From the NCBI GenBank assembly GCA_015067075.1, contig SVND01000008.1, positions 1-55,233 of the forward strand: a stretch of 55,233 nucleotides of DNA, in the 5' to 3' direction. Of the stretch, positions 8,361 to 17,195 are shown one piece after another. The translations under genes and the position numbers were made by a program. The first letter of the stretch is position 1, and every line of letters starts with the position of its first letter. The notes below the pieces were generated by a model. The model ran no database searches, had not been told where the DNA came from, and saw only the letters and a program-made list of their open reading frames with translations. This DNA comes from Oscillospiraceae bacterium (lineage in GTDB: Bacteria > Bacillota > Clostridia > Oscillospirales > SIG530).

Positions 8361-9161
8361 ATGGAACACACAAATAAACTTACCGTTGTCAAGGTCGGCA
8401 CGTCGACTCTGACACACGATACAGGCAAGCTTAATTTAAAGCTTATTGACGAGCTTGCAAAAACTCTTTCAGACATTCATAATCGAGGCGATCACGTCGT
8501 TCTCGTCACATCGGGCGCTATCGGTGTGGGACTTTCAAAGCTTGGTATCTCCGAACGTCCCACGGAATTACCTAAAAAGCAGGCTGCCGCCGCTGTCGGT
8601 CAAAGCGAGCTTATGTTCATCTACGATAAGTTTTTCTCCGAATATGGTCAAATAACGGCTCAAGTGCTTCTTACACGCGAGGATATCGACAACGAAAAGC
8701 GATGTGAAAACGTCAAAAATACATTTCACCATCTTCTTTCCATGGGCGTTATCCCCATCGTCAACGAAAACGATACTGTCGCCACTGATGAAATAGAATT
8801 CGGCGATAACGATACTCTTGCCGCCGTCGTTGCTTCCCTTTGCGGCGCAGATCTCGTCATTTTGCTTACCGATATCGACGGTCTTTACGACGGAAACCCA
8901 AAAACAAATCCCGAAGCCAAGCGTATCGCCATGGTAACAGAGATAAACGATGAAATCAAGGGCTTTGCAGGTCAGGCAGGCACTAACCGCGGTACAGGCG
9001 GTATGATCACAAAGCTTTCTGCCGCTGAAATAGCGATGAAAAACGGAATTGACATGGTTATTGCCGCAGGAAACGATCCTGTTCTACTGTATGACATAGT
9101 TGACGGCAAGCCTGTTGGCACAAGATTTAAGGGTGTTGGCAAATCTTACACCACATATTAA
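8361..9161 (+). CDS. proB: Glutamate 5-kinase
   Basis: This enzyme phosphorylates glutamate in the first step of proline synthesis. The 266-residue product has the amino-acid kinase fold: VVKVGTSTLT near the N-terminus, TSGAIGVG around residues 50-57, and NENDTVATDEIEFGDND around 135-150. It ends without the C-terminal PUA domain present in the 367-residue E. coli enzyme, so it is the short form. It lies 24 bp upstream of proA, its pathway partner. The ribosome site is weak (AGGTC directly before the ATG), suggesting some translational coupling to the upstream gene. Confidence 0.93.
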   Translation: MEHTNKLTVVKVGTSTLTHDTGKLNLKLIDELAKTLSDIHNRGDHVVLVTSGAIGVGLSKLGISERPTELPKKQAAAAVGQSELMFIYDKFFSEYGQITAQVLLTREDIDNEKRCENVKNTFHHLLSMGVIPIVNENDTVATDEIEFGDNDTLAAVVASLCGADLVILLTDIDGLYDGNPKTNPEAKRIAMVTEINDEIKGFAGQAGTNRGTGGMITKLSAAEIAMKNGIDMVIAAGNDPVLLYDIVDGKPVGTRFKGVGKSYTTY

Positions 9162-9185
9162 TCAAAAAATCACGGAGGCACTCCA

Positions 9186-10427
9186 ATGACATTGATCGAA
9201 ATGGGCAAAAACGCAAAGCTTGCCGCAGGTCAGCTTATGACAGCGAGTACACCGCTGAAAAATTCAGCGCTTGAAGCTATTGCCGATGCTCTCATTAAAA
9301 ACACCGATATTATACTGGACGCAAACAAAAAGGATACAGAGTCCGCCAAAGCTCGCGGTATCTCCGAGTCAATGCTCGACAGACTCACTCTGACTTCTAC
9401 CCGTATCGCGTCTATCGCAGATGCAACTCGTCAGGTTGCATCACTTCCCGATCCTGTCGGACAGGTGGACAGCACGGTTATTCGCCCTAACGGACTTAAA
9501 ATTTCCCGTGTCAGAGTGCCCTTAGGCGTTATCGGTATGATTTTTGAGGCTCGCCCAAACGTCACAGTTGACGCTGCCGTGCTTTGCCTTAAATCAGGAA
9601 ACGCCGTGATCTTGCGCGGCGGTAGCGAGGCTATCCACTCGAATATTGCGCTTACCGAAATAATGCAAAACGCTTTGGAGAAAGCAGGGCTTTCCCGCTT
9701 TTCCGTTCAGATCATTTCCGACACGTCGCGCGAAACCGCAAAGGAGCTTATGCGTCTTAACGGCTACATTGATCTTCTCATTCCTCGCGGCGGCGCAGGG
9801 CTTATTCGCACAGTAGTTGAAAACGCTACGGTTCCCGTCGTCGAAACAGGTGTTGGAAACTGCCATGTTTACATTGACGAGCATGCACAGATAGACATGG
9901 GCGTTAATATAATATACAATGCCAAAACATCTCGCCCGTCAGTATGTAATGCCGCTGAAACACTTCTTGTTCACAAAAATATTGCCGAGCAGTTTTTACC
10001 GAAGGCTTATGAAAAGCTTCGTGAAAAAAACGTAGAAATACGCGGCTGTTCTGAAACTGTCCGCATACTCGGAAACGTAAAACCCGCAACGGATACCGAT
10101 TACGAAACGGAATTTCTCGACTATATCCTCGCCGTAAAGGTTGTGGATTCTGTCGACGAAGCTATACTACACATCAAAAAATACAGTTCAGGCCACAGTG
10201 AATGCATTGTTACAGACAGCTATCCTACTGCAGAACACTTCCTTTCTCAAGTAGATGCGGCCGCCGTATACCTTAACGCTTCAACTCGCTTCACCGACGG
10301 AGGTGAATTTGGATTAGGTGCGGAGATCGGTATTTCCACGCAGAAGATGCATGTGCGCGGACCCATGGGGCTTACGGCGCTCACATCAATAAAACATATA
10401 ATATATGGCAACGGTCAGATACGATGA
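9186..10427 (+). CDS. proA: Gamma-glutamyl phosphate reductase
   Basis: The 413-residue product is full length for ProA, which reduces gamma-glutamyl phosphate to glutamate semialdehyde with NADPH, the second step of proline synthesis. Visible family features are the nucleotide-site segment GVIGMIFEARPNVTVDA, LRGGSEA, and the catalytic cysteine in SRPSVCNAAET near residue 254. A GGAGG site precedes the ATG. It sits directly behind proB, as in most bacteria. Confidence 0.95.
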   Translation: MTLIEMGKNAKLAAGQLMTASTPLKNSALEAIADALIKNTDIILDANKKDTESAKARGISESMLDRLTLTSTRIASIADATRQVASLPDPVGQVDSTVIRPNGLKISRVRVPLGVIGMIFEARPNVTVDAAVLCLKSGNAVILRGGSEAIHSNIALTEIMQNALEKAGLSRFSVQIISDTSRETAKELMRLNGYIDLLIPRGGAGLIRTVVENATVPVVETGVGNCHVYIDEHAQIDMGVNIIYNAKTSRPSVCNAAETLLVHKNIAEQFLPKAYEKLREKNVEIRGCSETVRILGNVKPATDTDYETEFLDYILAVKVVDSVDEAILHIKKYSSGHSECIVTDSYPTAEHFLSQVDAAAVYLNASTRFTDGGEFGLGAEIGISTQKMHVRGPMGLTALTSIKHIIYGNGQIR

Positions 10428-10459
10428 CCGAATCACATGATTTTCGGAGTATTACTTAA

Positions 10460-11830
10460 ATGAACAAAATCTTTGAATTTAAGGAATATATCAAAGGCAA
10501 GGACGTCACCGTTTTAGGTATCGGAATATCAAACCTACCCCTTATCCGTATGCTGTGCGCACTCGGCGCAAACGTTACCGCTTGCGACAAAAAAAGCCTT
10601 GAAGCTTTGGGAGATACCGCCTGCGAGCTTAAGGCGCTCGGCGTTTCCCTGCACACAGGCGACGGATATCTGGATGAGCTTTGCGGCGATATTATTTTTA
10701 AAACGCCCGGAATGCGCTACGACATTCCTCAGCTCGTCGATGCGGTTTCACGCGGCATTACGGTAACTTCCGAAATGGAAGTATTTTTCGAGCTTTGCCC
10801 TGCGGAAATAATAGCCGTTACAGGCAGTGACGGTAAAACGACTACAACCACGCTTATTTATGAAATGCTTAAAGCACAGGGGCACACTTGTTTTTTAGGC
10901 GGAAATATCGGCGCTCCTTTGCTTGACAGAGTTGATCAAATAAAACCTGAGGACAAAGTAGTTGTGGAGCTTTCAAGCTTTCAGCTTCATACGATGAAAA
11001 AAAGTCCGCACATTGCCGTCGTGACTAATCTTTCGCCAAACCATCTGGATATGCACAAGTCCATGGATGAGTATATTGATGCAAAATGCAATATTTTCCG
11101 CTATCAGACATCAAGCAACAAGCTCATTATAAACGGTGAAAACGAGATAACAGCTTCCTTTGCGGCAAAAGCAACCGCAAGCACCTATCTTTTTGGAAGA
11201 AATCACTCGTATTCCACCGGAATTTTCCTCGAAAACGATGTTATTTGCGTAAGCGAAAACGGCGATGTTACGCCCGTTCTCAATGCAAGCGATATTAAGC
11301 TTCCCGGTGTCCATAATATTGAAAACTACATGGCGGCTATCGGCGCCGTATGGGGCAAGGTCGGCATTGATGCCATTCGTAACGTCGCCCGCAATTTCGG
11401 CGGCGTTCACCATCGTCTTGAGCTTGTGCGCGAGCTTGACGGCGTTCGCTACTATAACAGCTCCATCGACTCCTCTCCAACGCGCACAGCCGCCGCGCTC
11501 AGCGCTTTTTCAAAGCCTGTGATAGTTATCGTCGGCGGTTATGACAAAAAGATACCCTTTGAGCCGCTGGGCAAAACGCTTACGGAGCGCGCAAAGGCTG
11601 TAGTTTTAATGGGAGCTACTGCCGAGAAAATTGAGGCGGCAATTAAAGCCGCAGGCGGTACGATGCCGCTTTACCGCGCCGACAATATGGAGCAGGCTGT
11701 TTCCCTTTGTAAAAACGCCGCTTGTAACGGTGATATCGTCGTTCTCAGTCCCGCTTGCGCAAGCTTTGATAAATACAAAAACTTTGAACAGCGCGGTGAG
11801 CATTTCACCGCCGTTGTAAACGCACTTTAA
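10460..11830 (+). CDS. murD: UDP-N-acetylmuramoyl-L-alanine--D-glutamate ligase
   Basis: MurD adds D-glutamate to UDP-MurNAc-L-Ala in the cytoplasmic phase of peptidoglycan synthesis. The 456-residue product has the Mur ligase ATP loop GSDGKTTTT near residues 122-130, the ELSSFQL motif, LSPNHLDMH, the GVHHRLE motif and the C-terminal DKKIPFEPL segment. It lies outside a division/cell-wall cluster and instead follows proBA by 32 bp. The shared glutamate theme (ProB, ProA, MurD) may be incidental. Confidence 0.93.
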   Translation: MNKIFEFKEYIKGKDVTVLGIGISNLPLIRMLCALGANVTACDKKSLEALGDTACELKALGVSLHTGDGYLDELCGDIIFKTPGMRYDIPQLVDAVSRGITVTSEMEVFFELCPAEIIAVTGSDGKTTTTTLIYEMLKAQGHTCFLGGNIGAPLLDRVDQIKPEDKVVVELSSFQLHTMKKSPHIAVVTNLSPNHLDMHKSMDEYIDAKCNIFRYQTSSNKLIINGENEITASFAAKATASTYLFGRNHSYSTGIFLENDVICVSENGDVTPVLNASDIKLPGVHNIENYMAAIGAVWGKVGIDAIRNVARNFGGVHHRLELVRELDGVRYYNSSIDSSPTRTAAALSAFSKPVIVIVGGYDKKIPFEPLGKTLTERAKAVVLMGATAEKIEAAIKAAGGTMPLYRADNMEQAVSLCKNAACNGDIVVLSPACASFDKYKNFEQRGEHFTAVVNAL

Positions 11831-11847
11831 GAAAGGCTCGGTTTGCC

Positions 11848-12852
11848 ATGATCTACGAAAAAATAGAAGCTCTTTGCGCACCGGACGGAGTTGTCGGACG
11901 CGAGAGCAACGCCGCACAAGCCGCGGCAAAGCTTTTTTCCCAGATTTGCGACAGCGTTCGCATTGACGTTATGGGAAACGTTATCGGATTTAAAAAAGGG
12001 CTTGACACAAATAAAACGATCGCGCTTGAAGCGCACATCGACGAGATAGGGCTTATCATACGCGAAATAGATGAATATGGCTTTTTGCATTTTGCAAGGC
12101 TTGGCGGCGTTGATTGCGCAAATCTGCTTGCATCTGAGGTAATTATTCACGGCGAAACGCCTGTTTACGGCGTTGTCTGCTGTAAGCCGCCTCACCTTCT
12201 TGCGCCTGAGGACAGGAGCTCTGCTCCCGTTTACAAGGATATGGTCATCGACATAGGCTACGATGCCGAAAGCGCAAAAAAGCTCGTTTCCATCGGCGAT
12301 ACGGCAACTGTTATTTCACCCCTTGCCCATCTTTGCGATACGCGCATAGTTGCTCGTGCAATCGACGACCGCGCAGGCGTTGCCGTAATAGAGCACGCGT
12401 TATCTCTTTGTGGCGAAACACCGCCATGCAACGTCTATCTTCTCGCCACAGTACGCGAGGAGGTCGGCGGATACGGGGCACGCACAGCCGCTTACAGCAT
12501 CCCTGCAGACGAGGTCATTTGCGTAGACGTATCTCACGCCTTTTCACCCGGGCTTAAAAAAGACGAGTGCGGTGAGCTCGGCAAAGGACCGATGATAGGC
12601 GTTGCTCCGATTTTGAATAAGGAAATGACGCGCTGTTTATCGGATATTGCCGAAAAAAATGAAATTCCCACTCAGATAGAGATAATGACTGATGATACAG
12701 GCACTAATTCAACGGACTTTGCCCGCGCATGCTTCCCCTGCGCGCTTATTTCCCTGCCTTTGCGCTATATGCACACTCAGCAGGAGGTTGCAGACCTTTC
12801 CGACCTTGAAAACGCAGCAAAGCTTATCAGCTTATATATTAAGGAGGTATAA
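11848..12852 (+). CDS. M42 family metallopeptidase (first of a tandem pair)
   Basis: The 334-residue product belongs to the M42 glutamyl aminopeptidase/TET-like family, cytosolic di-metal exopeptidases that trim short peptides. Key blocks are AHIDEIG (metal His and Asp), AIDDRAGVAV (bridging Asp), VREEVGGYGA (catalytic Glu and metal Glu), and LRYMHTQQEV near the C-terminus with the last metal His. It starts 17 bp after murD and ends 3 bp before a second M42 gene, so the two may form a hetero-oligomer. The exact specificity cannot be read. Confidence 0.9.
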   Translation: MIYEKIEALCAPDGVVGRESNAAQAAAKLFSQICDSVRIDVMGNVIGFKKGLDTNKTIALEAHIDEIGLIIREIDEYGFLHFARLGGVDCANLLASEVIIHGETPVYGVVCCKPPHLLAPEDRSSAPVYKDMVIDIGYDAESAKKLVSIGDTATVISPLAHLCDTRIVARAIDDRAGVAVIEHALSLCGETPPCNVYLLATVREEVGGYGARTAAYSIPADEVICVDVSHAFSPGLKKDECGELGKGPMIGVAPILNKEMTRCLSDIAEKNEIPTQIEIMTDDTGTNSTDFARACFPCALISLPLRYMHTQQEVADLSDLENAAKLISLYIKEV

Positions 12853-12855
12853 AAG

Positions 12856-13875
12856 ATGCTTATAGACACAATAAAAGCTCTTTGCTCACTTCCCGGAATT
12901 TCAGGCGACGAATCACAGGTGCGTGAATATATCGCAGAAGCTGTAAAGCCGTATGCCGACGAAATAAGAGTTCAAAAAAACGGTACGCTCCTTGCTTTCA
13001 GACAAGGGCATGAGCATACTTATAAGCCTCTCATGCTCGCCGCTCACATGGACGAGGTCGGCTTTATGGTAAAAAACATCACCGACGACGGTTTTCTCAA
13101 ATTTTCCGCTGTCGGCGGTATAGATGACCGCATTTTGACAGGTCAGCGTGTAAAAATAGGTAAAAACGGTGTGCTTGGCGTTATCGGCAAAAAGGCTATT
13201 CACCTTTTAAGCGAGACTGAATACAAAAAGCCCGTTAAAATCGAGGATCTCGTTATCGACATCGGCGCCGCAGACAAGGAGCAAGCACAAGCCCTTGTTT
13301 CTTTAGGAGACAGCGTTGTTTTCGACAGCGATACAGTCCTTTTCGGTGACGGCTATATAAAAGCCAAGGCTTTGGACGACCGTGCAGGATGCGCTATCCT
13401 TATGGAGCTTATCAAGGAAAAGCCGAGATATGACACGTGGTTTGTCTTCACCGTTATGGAGGAGATCGGCTGTTACGGTGCAAGTGCCGCGGCAAACGCT
13501 GTAAAGCCGTCTGTCGCCATAGTCGTTGAAACAACGACTGCCGCAGATTTTGCGGGACGTGATGACGGCAAATGTGCCTGCATTTTAGGTAAGGGAGCAG
13601 TTGTTCCAGTTATGGACAGAAGCACCATTGCAGACCGCGCTCTGCACGCTAAAGTTACTGCTTTGGCAAATGATAAAAACATTGCATGGCAGCCGAAAAC
13701 CATGATTGCAGGCGGTACTGACGCTTCGCAGATACAGCGCAGTCTTGACGGTGTTCGCGTCGTCACCGTATCCGCGCCGTGCAGAAATATCCATTCACCC
13801 TCCTGCGTGCTGAAGCTTAGTGATATACAAGCTCAGTACGAGCTTGTGGCAGAAGCTTCAAAAATGGATTTTTAG
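12856..13875 (+). CDS. M42 family metallopeptidase (second of a tandem pair)
   Basis: A 339-residue paralogue of the preceding gene with the same metal and catalytic blocks: AHMDEVGF, ALDDRAGCA, VMEEIGCYGA, and CRNIHSPSCV near the end. The GGAGG ribosome site lies inside the last codons of the upstream gene, so translation of the two is probably coupled. It is the last gene of the operon; a new promoter begins 22 bp downstream. Confidence 0.9.
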   Translation: MLIDTIKALCSLPGISGDESQVREYIAEAVKPYADEIRVQKNGTLLAFRQGHEHTYKPLMLAAHMDEVGFMVKNITDDGFLKFSAVGGIDDRILTGQRVKIGKNGVLGVIGKKAIHLLSETEYKKPVKIEDLVIDIGAADKEQAQALVSLGDSVVFDSDTVLFGDGYIKAKALDDRAGCAILMELIKEKPRYDTWFVFTVMEEIGCYGASAAANAVKPSVAIVVETTTAADFAGRDDGKCACILGKGAVVPVMDRSTIADRALHAKVTALANDKNIAWQPKTMIAGGTDASQIQRSLDGVRVVTVSAPCRNIHSPSCVLKLSDIQAQYELVAEASKMDF

Positions 13876-13896
13876 CATGTTAGCAAGTTTGAACGA

Positions 13897-13925
13897 TTGA
13901 AAAAGCATCTTTGATGCGGTATAAT
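13897..13925 (+). promoter_or_regulatory. Promoter (shared family), with 10-bp inverted repeat at the transcript 5' end
   Basis: TTGAAA (13897-13902), 17-bp spacer, TATAAT (13920-13925). The upstream flank TTTGAACGA and the run AAGCAT after the -35 box match the promoter at 15379 nearly base for base. A perfect 10-bp inverted repeat (13928-13937 with 13946-13955) lies right after the -10 box and is followed by a short T run, so it could be an operator or an RNA hairpin. Confidence 0.8.
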
Positions 13926-13981
13926 ATATCCATCAAGTTAAACCGCTTGATGGATAATCTTTTTTAAGGAGCTGTGTTAAT

Positions 13982-15124
13982 ATGGATTTTACAGCACACA
14001 ACAAAGAAGCCCGAGCCGTTTGGGACAGCTTTTACGCAGGAGCTCCCATTCGTATGCCCGTCATGCTGGGACTCAATCCCAGATACTATCTTTTAGACCC
14101 TGCCCTCAATAAAGACAATATTTCTTTTCGCAGATATACCGAAGATGCGATCACCATGGCAAAGGTACAGCTTGCATTTAACGAATATCGCTGTCAAAAT
14201 CTTTATGCTGACGACCAGATGGGCTTGCCCGACGTATGGAACATATACGCAGACCTGCAGAACGTAGGCGACGGCGTTTATTTCGGCGGAGAGCTTTGGT
14301 ATCCCGACGGCTCCACTCCCGCTGTAAAGCCGTTTCTGACAGAGGACAATCGCGATGCCTTTATTTCCGACAAGCTTCCCGACCCCTTCGGCGGCGTAAT
14401 GGGTATGGCACGCGATCACGTTGCAAAAATGCGCGAATACGCTGAAACCCATACGTACCTTGACCGCCCCATAAACGTAAATTGGTGCTCCGCTATTTCC
14501 ACTGACGGTCCCATGACCGCCGCTTGCGATATAATGGGCACGGCAGAGTTTTGTATGTCCCTTTACGATGACGACGGATATGCACAAAAGCTCCTCGCTT
14601 TCATTACCGAAGGTATTATTTACCGAATTAAAGAGTGGCACAAATATTTTGGATACGCTGAAACAAGCAAGGGCTGCTCTTTTGCTGACGACAGCATAGC
14701 ACTTATTTCAACCGACGCTTACGAGGAGCTTATCATGCCCCACCACGTTCGCATTATTGAGGCCATGTCGAACGACCTTTCCGCAACAAACAGCATTCAT
14801 CTTTGCGGCGATGCTACCCGTCATTTCAAGCTTTTAAGAGATAAGCTCAACGTTTACAATTTCGACACAGGCTTTCCCGTAAAGCACGGCGAGCTTGTAA
14901 AAGAGCTGGGCCCCGACGTCACAGTTTCAGGCGGTCCGCATATTGACCTTCTTCTGCACGGCACACCCGATCAGGTTGCCGCCGAAACAAAGCGTATAAT
15001 TGACGAAGTAAAGCCCCATACAAAGCGCTTTATCATGCGCGACGGAAACAATATTGCGCCTAAAACACCCGCTGAGAATATCCGCGCAATGTACGAGACT
15101 GTGAGGGAATATGGACAGTACTAA
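13982..15124 (+). CDS. Uroporphyrinogen decarboxylase family protein (methyltransferase-like)
   Basis: The 380-residue product has the URO-D/MtaA-type barrel pattern with a HLCGDATRHF segment, the His-x-Cys metal motif used by zinc methyltransferases such as MtaA and CmuA, rather than the arginine set of heme-pathway HemE. Many clostridial members of this group lie next to corrinoid or sugar-metabolism genes, but none is adjacent here. The start follows AAGGAGCTG. Its last 14 bases overlap the next gene. The substrate is unknown. Confidence 0.8.
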   Translation: MDFTAHNKEARAVWDSFYAGAPIRMPVMLGLNPRYYLLDPALNKDNISFRRYTEDAITMAKVQLAFNEYRCQNLYADDQMGLPDVWNIYADLQNVGDGVYFGGELWYPDGSTPAVKPFLTEDNRDAFISDKLPDPFGGVMGMARDHVAKMREYAETHTYLDRPINVNWCSAISTDGPMTAACDIMGTAEFCMSLYDDDGYAQKLLAFITEGIIYRIKEWHKYFGYAETSKGCSFADDSIALISTDAYEELIMPHHVRIIEAMSNDLSATNSIHLCGDATRHFKLLRDKLNVYNFDTGFPVKHGELVKELGPDVTVSGGPHIDLLLHGTPDQVAAETKRIIDEVKPHTKRFIMRDGNNIAPKTPAENIRAMYETVREYGQY

Positions 15125-15338
15125 TATCCCTAAAAAAGGCCGTTACCGTCATTTCAAGGGCAATGAATATGAGCTTTTAGATATTGCCATATTCGAAGAA
15201 ACGCTTGAGCCCCTCGTTATTTACCGCGCACTTTACGGCGACGGCAAGGTTTGGGCAAGAAAGCTTTCCGTTTGGAATGAAACGGTGGAAAAAGACGGTG
15301 TCCAAGTTTCAAGATTTGAATACATAGGCGATATGTAA
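15111..15338 (+). CDS. DUF1653 domain protein
   Basis: A 75-residue protein matching DUF1653 almost end to end: GRYRHFKGNEYELLDIA, then VIYRALYGDGKVWARKLSVW, then the terminal RFEYIG. The family is small, widespread and of unknown function. The start lies inside the end of the upstream gene (14-bp overlap, different frame), which indicates translational coupling. Confidence 0.88.
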   Translation: MDSTNIPKKGRYRHFKGNEYELLDIAIFEETLEPLVIYRALYGDGKVWARKLSVWNETVEKDGVQVSRFEYIGDM

Positions 15339-15378
15339 ACTGAATCATCAAAAATTTATATTGAGCATGTTTGAACGA

Positions 15379-15407
15379 TTGAAAAAGCATGTTTGGTATG
15401 GTATAAT
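15379..15407 (+). promoter_or_regulatory. Promoter (shared family) of the second solute-binding lipoprotein
   Basis: TTGAAA (15379-15384), 17-bp spacer, TATAAT (15402-15407). The upstream flank TTTGAACGA and downstream AAGCATG are shared with the promoter at 13897. A 7-bp dyad with one G-U pair (15415-15421 with 15426-15432) follows the -10 box. Confidence 0.8.
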
Positions 15408-15465
15408 ATCGACGTACGGAGCTTACTCCATACATATACATCACTATTGAAAGGATGAAAAAACT

Positions 15466-16872
15466 ATGACACGTTCTATTCGCAATGCACTTGCAATTCT
15501 GTTGGCAGTTATCATGGCTCTCTCTGTCGCAGCTTGCAACAATCAGCCTGCGCAGGGCGGAGAAAGCACACCTACTCCTTCCTCTGACGCAACACCCACT
15601 CCTGCTGTAGATTATACAGATGGTGGAAAGTTCCTTAACGATCCCGGTGCAAACGGCAATCTCGATTGGCGTCTTCCTGCATACGAGCTCAAATCCAATA
15701 CGATAACTTTCCTCGGCGCCGATGAAATCAAACTTCCCGACGCTGACAAGGAAAGCTCCGCTCGCGACCTTTACGGAATCACTTGGCAGACATCTCTCGT
15801 CGGCGCAAGCGACAGAATCACAAAGCTCATCTCCTCTGTTATGGGGGAAAACTCCCCCGACATCTTTACTTACGACGTTTTCACCATTTCTCTCGTAAAT
15901 AAAGGATATCTCCAGCCCTGGGACGATTATATTGACTTTTCCCTCGGTATTTGGGATGATCTTCAGTCCGCTCTTGACACAGTAAGATTCAGAGATCATT
16001 ACTATGGCATCGGCGCTTACTGCGATCTTGATGCAGGCGACGGTATCTGGGTCAACCTTGAGCTTTACGAAGAGGCAGGCGTTAAGTCCCCCGTTGAGTA
16101 TTACAAGGAAGGCAACTGGACTTGGGAAGAATACTACAACTGCTGTAAGGATATGATCCAGGACGACGACGGTGACGGTATCCCCGAGGTTTACGGCACA
16201 TCCCTCGAGCTTCAGAATATTTTCGTATACTACGCAGGTAAGGATTACGTTTCTCTCAATCCCGACGGCACAGTTACAAATAACATCCAAGGTCCCGAAA
16301 TTGCTCGCGCTGTAGAATTCGTTGCACGTCTTCGCGGCACAGACGGCCTTGTTTACGACGGCAGCGACGGCAGAGTCGCATTTACTCAGGGCAAGCTTGC
16401 AACAATGGAAGGCTGCTATTGGTACGTTCTCGACGGTAGTTACGTTGATATGTTCAAGCGCGACGCTATCGGCTGGGTTCCCATGCCGCGCGACCCCGAT
16501 GCTGACAAGTACTACACTCAGATCGTTTTCGGTCAGACGATGCTTGCAGCAGGTGCTCCCAACCCCGAAGGCGCAGCAGCTTACATGAGCTCTTTGCGCT
16601 ACGATGCTCTTGACACAGACGATAATGAGCCCGTTGATGAAGAAGAATATTTCGAAAGAAACGGTATTCCCTACGATATGGCTATGTATATCAAGGGAGA
16701 ACGTAACCGTGAAGGTCTTACACCTGTTCTCATGACATGGCAGATGTTCGATATGGGTCAGTTCTTCGGCGACATCTATTTCCGTCCCTTCCTCGGTGAG
16801 CCCTGGTCTGCAATTGCACAGGAGATCTCTCCCAAGATCGACGACGTTATTGAAACTCTTCTTGAACAGTAA
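15466..16872 (+). CDS. Extracellular solute-binding lipoprotein, paralogue of the one at 546
   Basis: The 468-residue product has the same length and layout as the product of 546-1952: signal peptide with lipobox cysteine (SVAAC) at about residue 24, TPTP tether, and a carbohydrate-receptor body with DDDGDGIPEVYG and PDGTVTNNIQGPEIARA close to the corresponding parts of its paralogue. It should bind an oligosaccharide at the outer face of the membrane. Again no ABC permease or ATPase gene is adjacent; it has its own promoter and terminator, so it is a single-gene unit. Confidence 0.87.
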   Translation: MTRSIRNALAILLAVIMALSVAACNNQPAQGGESTPTPSSDATPTPAVDYTDGGKFLNDPGANGNLDWRLPAYELKSNTITFLGADEIKLPDADKESSARDLYGITWQTSLVGASDRITKLISSVMGENSPDIFTYDVFTISLVNKGYLQPWDDYIDFSLGIWDDLQSALDTVRFRDHYYGIGAYCDLDAGDGIWVNLELYEEAGVKSPVEYYKEGNWTWEEYYNCCKDMIQDDDGDGIPEVYGTSLELQNIFVYYAGKDYVSLNPDGTVTNNIQGPEIARAVEFVARLRGTDGLVYDGSDGRVAFTQGKLATMEGCYWYVLDGSYVDMFKRDAIGWVPMPRDPDADKYYTQIVFGQTMLAAGAPNPEGAAAYMSSLRYDALDTDDNEPVDEEEYFERNGIPYDMAMYIKGERNREGLTPVLMTWQMFDMGQFFGDIYFRPFLGEPWSAIAQEISPKIDDVIETLLEQ

Positions 16873-16890
16873 TTCATAATTGAGCTATAA

Positions 16891-16921
16891 AAAATTCACC
16901 CTTTTGAGGGTGAATTTTTTT
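16891..16921 (+). terminator. Intrinsic terminator
   Basis: An 11-bp stem (AAAATTCACCC with its complement), 6-nt loop and T tail directly follow the solute-binding lipoprotein gene. Confidence 0.85.
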
Positions 16922-16948
16922 ATTGGATAACGAAAAGTTGAGCGTTGT

Positions 16949-17095
16949 TCAAAAAGCTCCTTTAGACATATTTTTGTTCGCGGCTACAATATTGTCCTTT
17001 GCTCGCAGGCGCAGCTTCACGAACACCTGCTGACAGCAGTTCATCCCTATGGGATTTCGTATGACAAGTTTTTGAACAGATATACCTTTTTCATA
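16949..17095 (-). other. Possible decayed HPr-like remnant or intergenic repeat
   Basis: A short minus-strand stretch reads KLVIRNPIGMNCCQQVF followed by VKLRLRAKDNI, which recalls the phosphocarrier HPr pattern (xVIxNPxGxHARPA, xFV), but the catalytic histidine is missing and the frame ends after about 50 codons. No start codon with a ribosome site is visible. It may be a dispersed repeat instead; the nested dyad CTGCTG/CAGCAG favours that. The rest of the 320-bp gap holds the terminator before and the promoter after. Confidence 0.2.
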
Positions 17096-17114
17096 TTCGA
17101 GTGCTATTAAACTA

Positions 17115-17143
17115 TTGAAAAAACATGTATAATATGGTATAAT
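17115..17143 (+). promoter_or_regulatory. Promoter (shared family) of the cyclophilin gene
   Basis: TTGAAA (17115-17120), 17-bp spacer, TATAAT (17138-17143). The flank TTAAACTATTGAAAAAACATG follows the same pattern as the promoters at 13897, 15379 and 21583. Confidence 0.75.
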
Positions 17144-17195
17144 ATCAACCGTAAAGAGTATCGCTCTGAACAATACATTTTCGAAAGGTGTTTTT

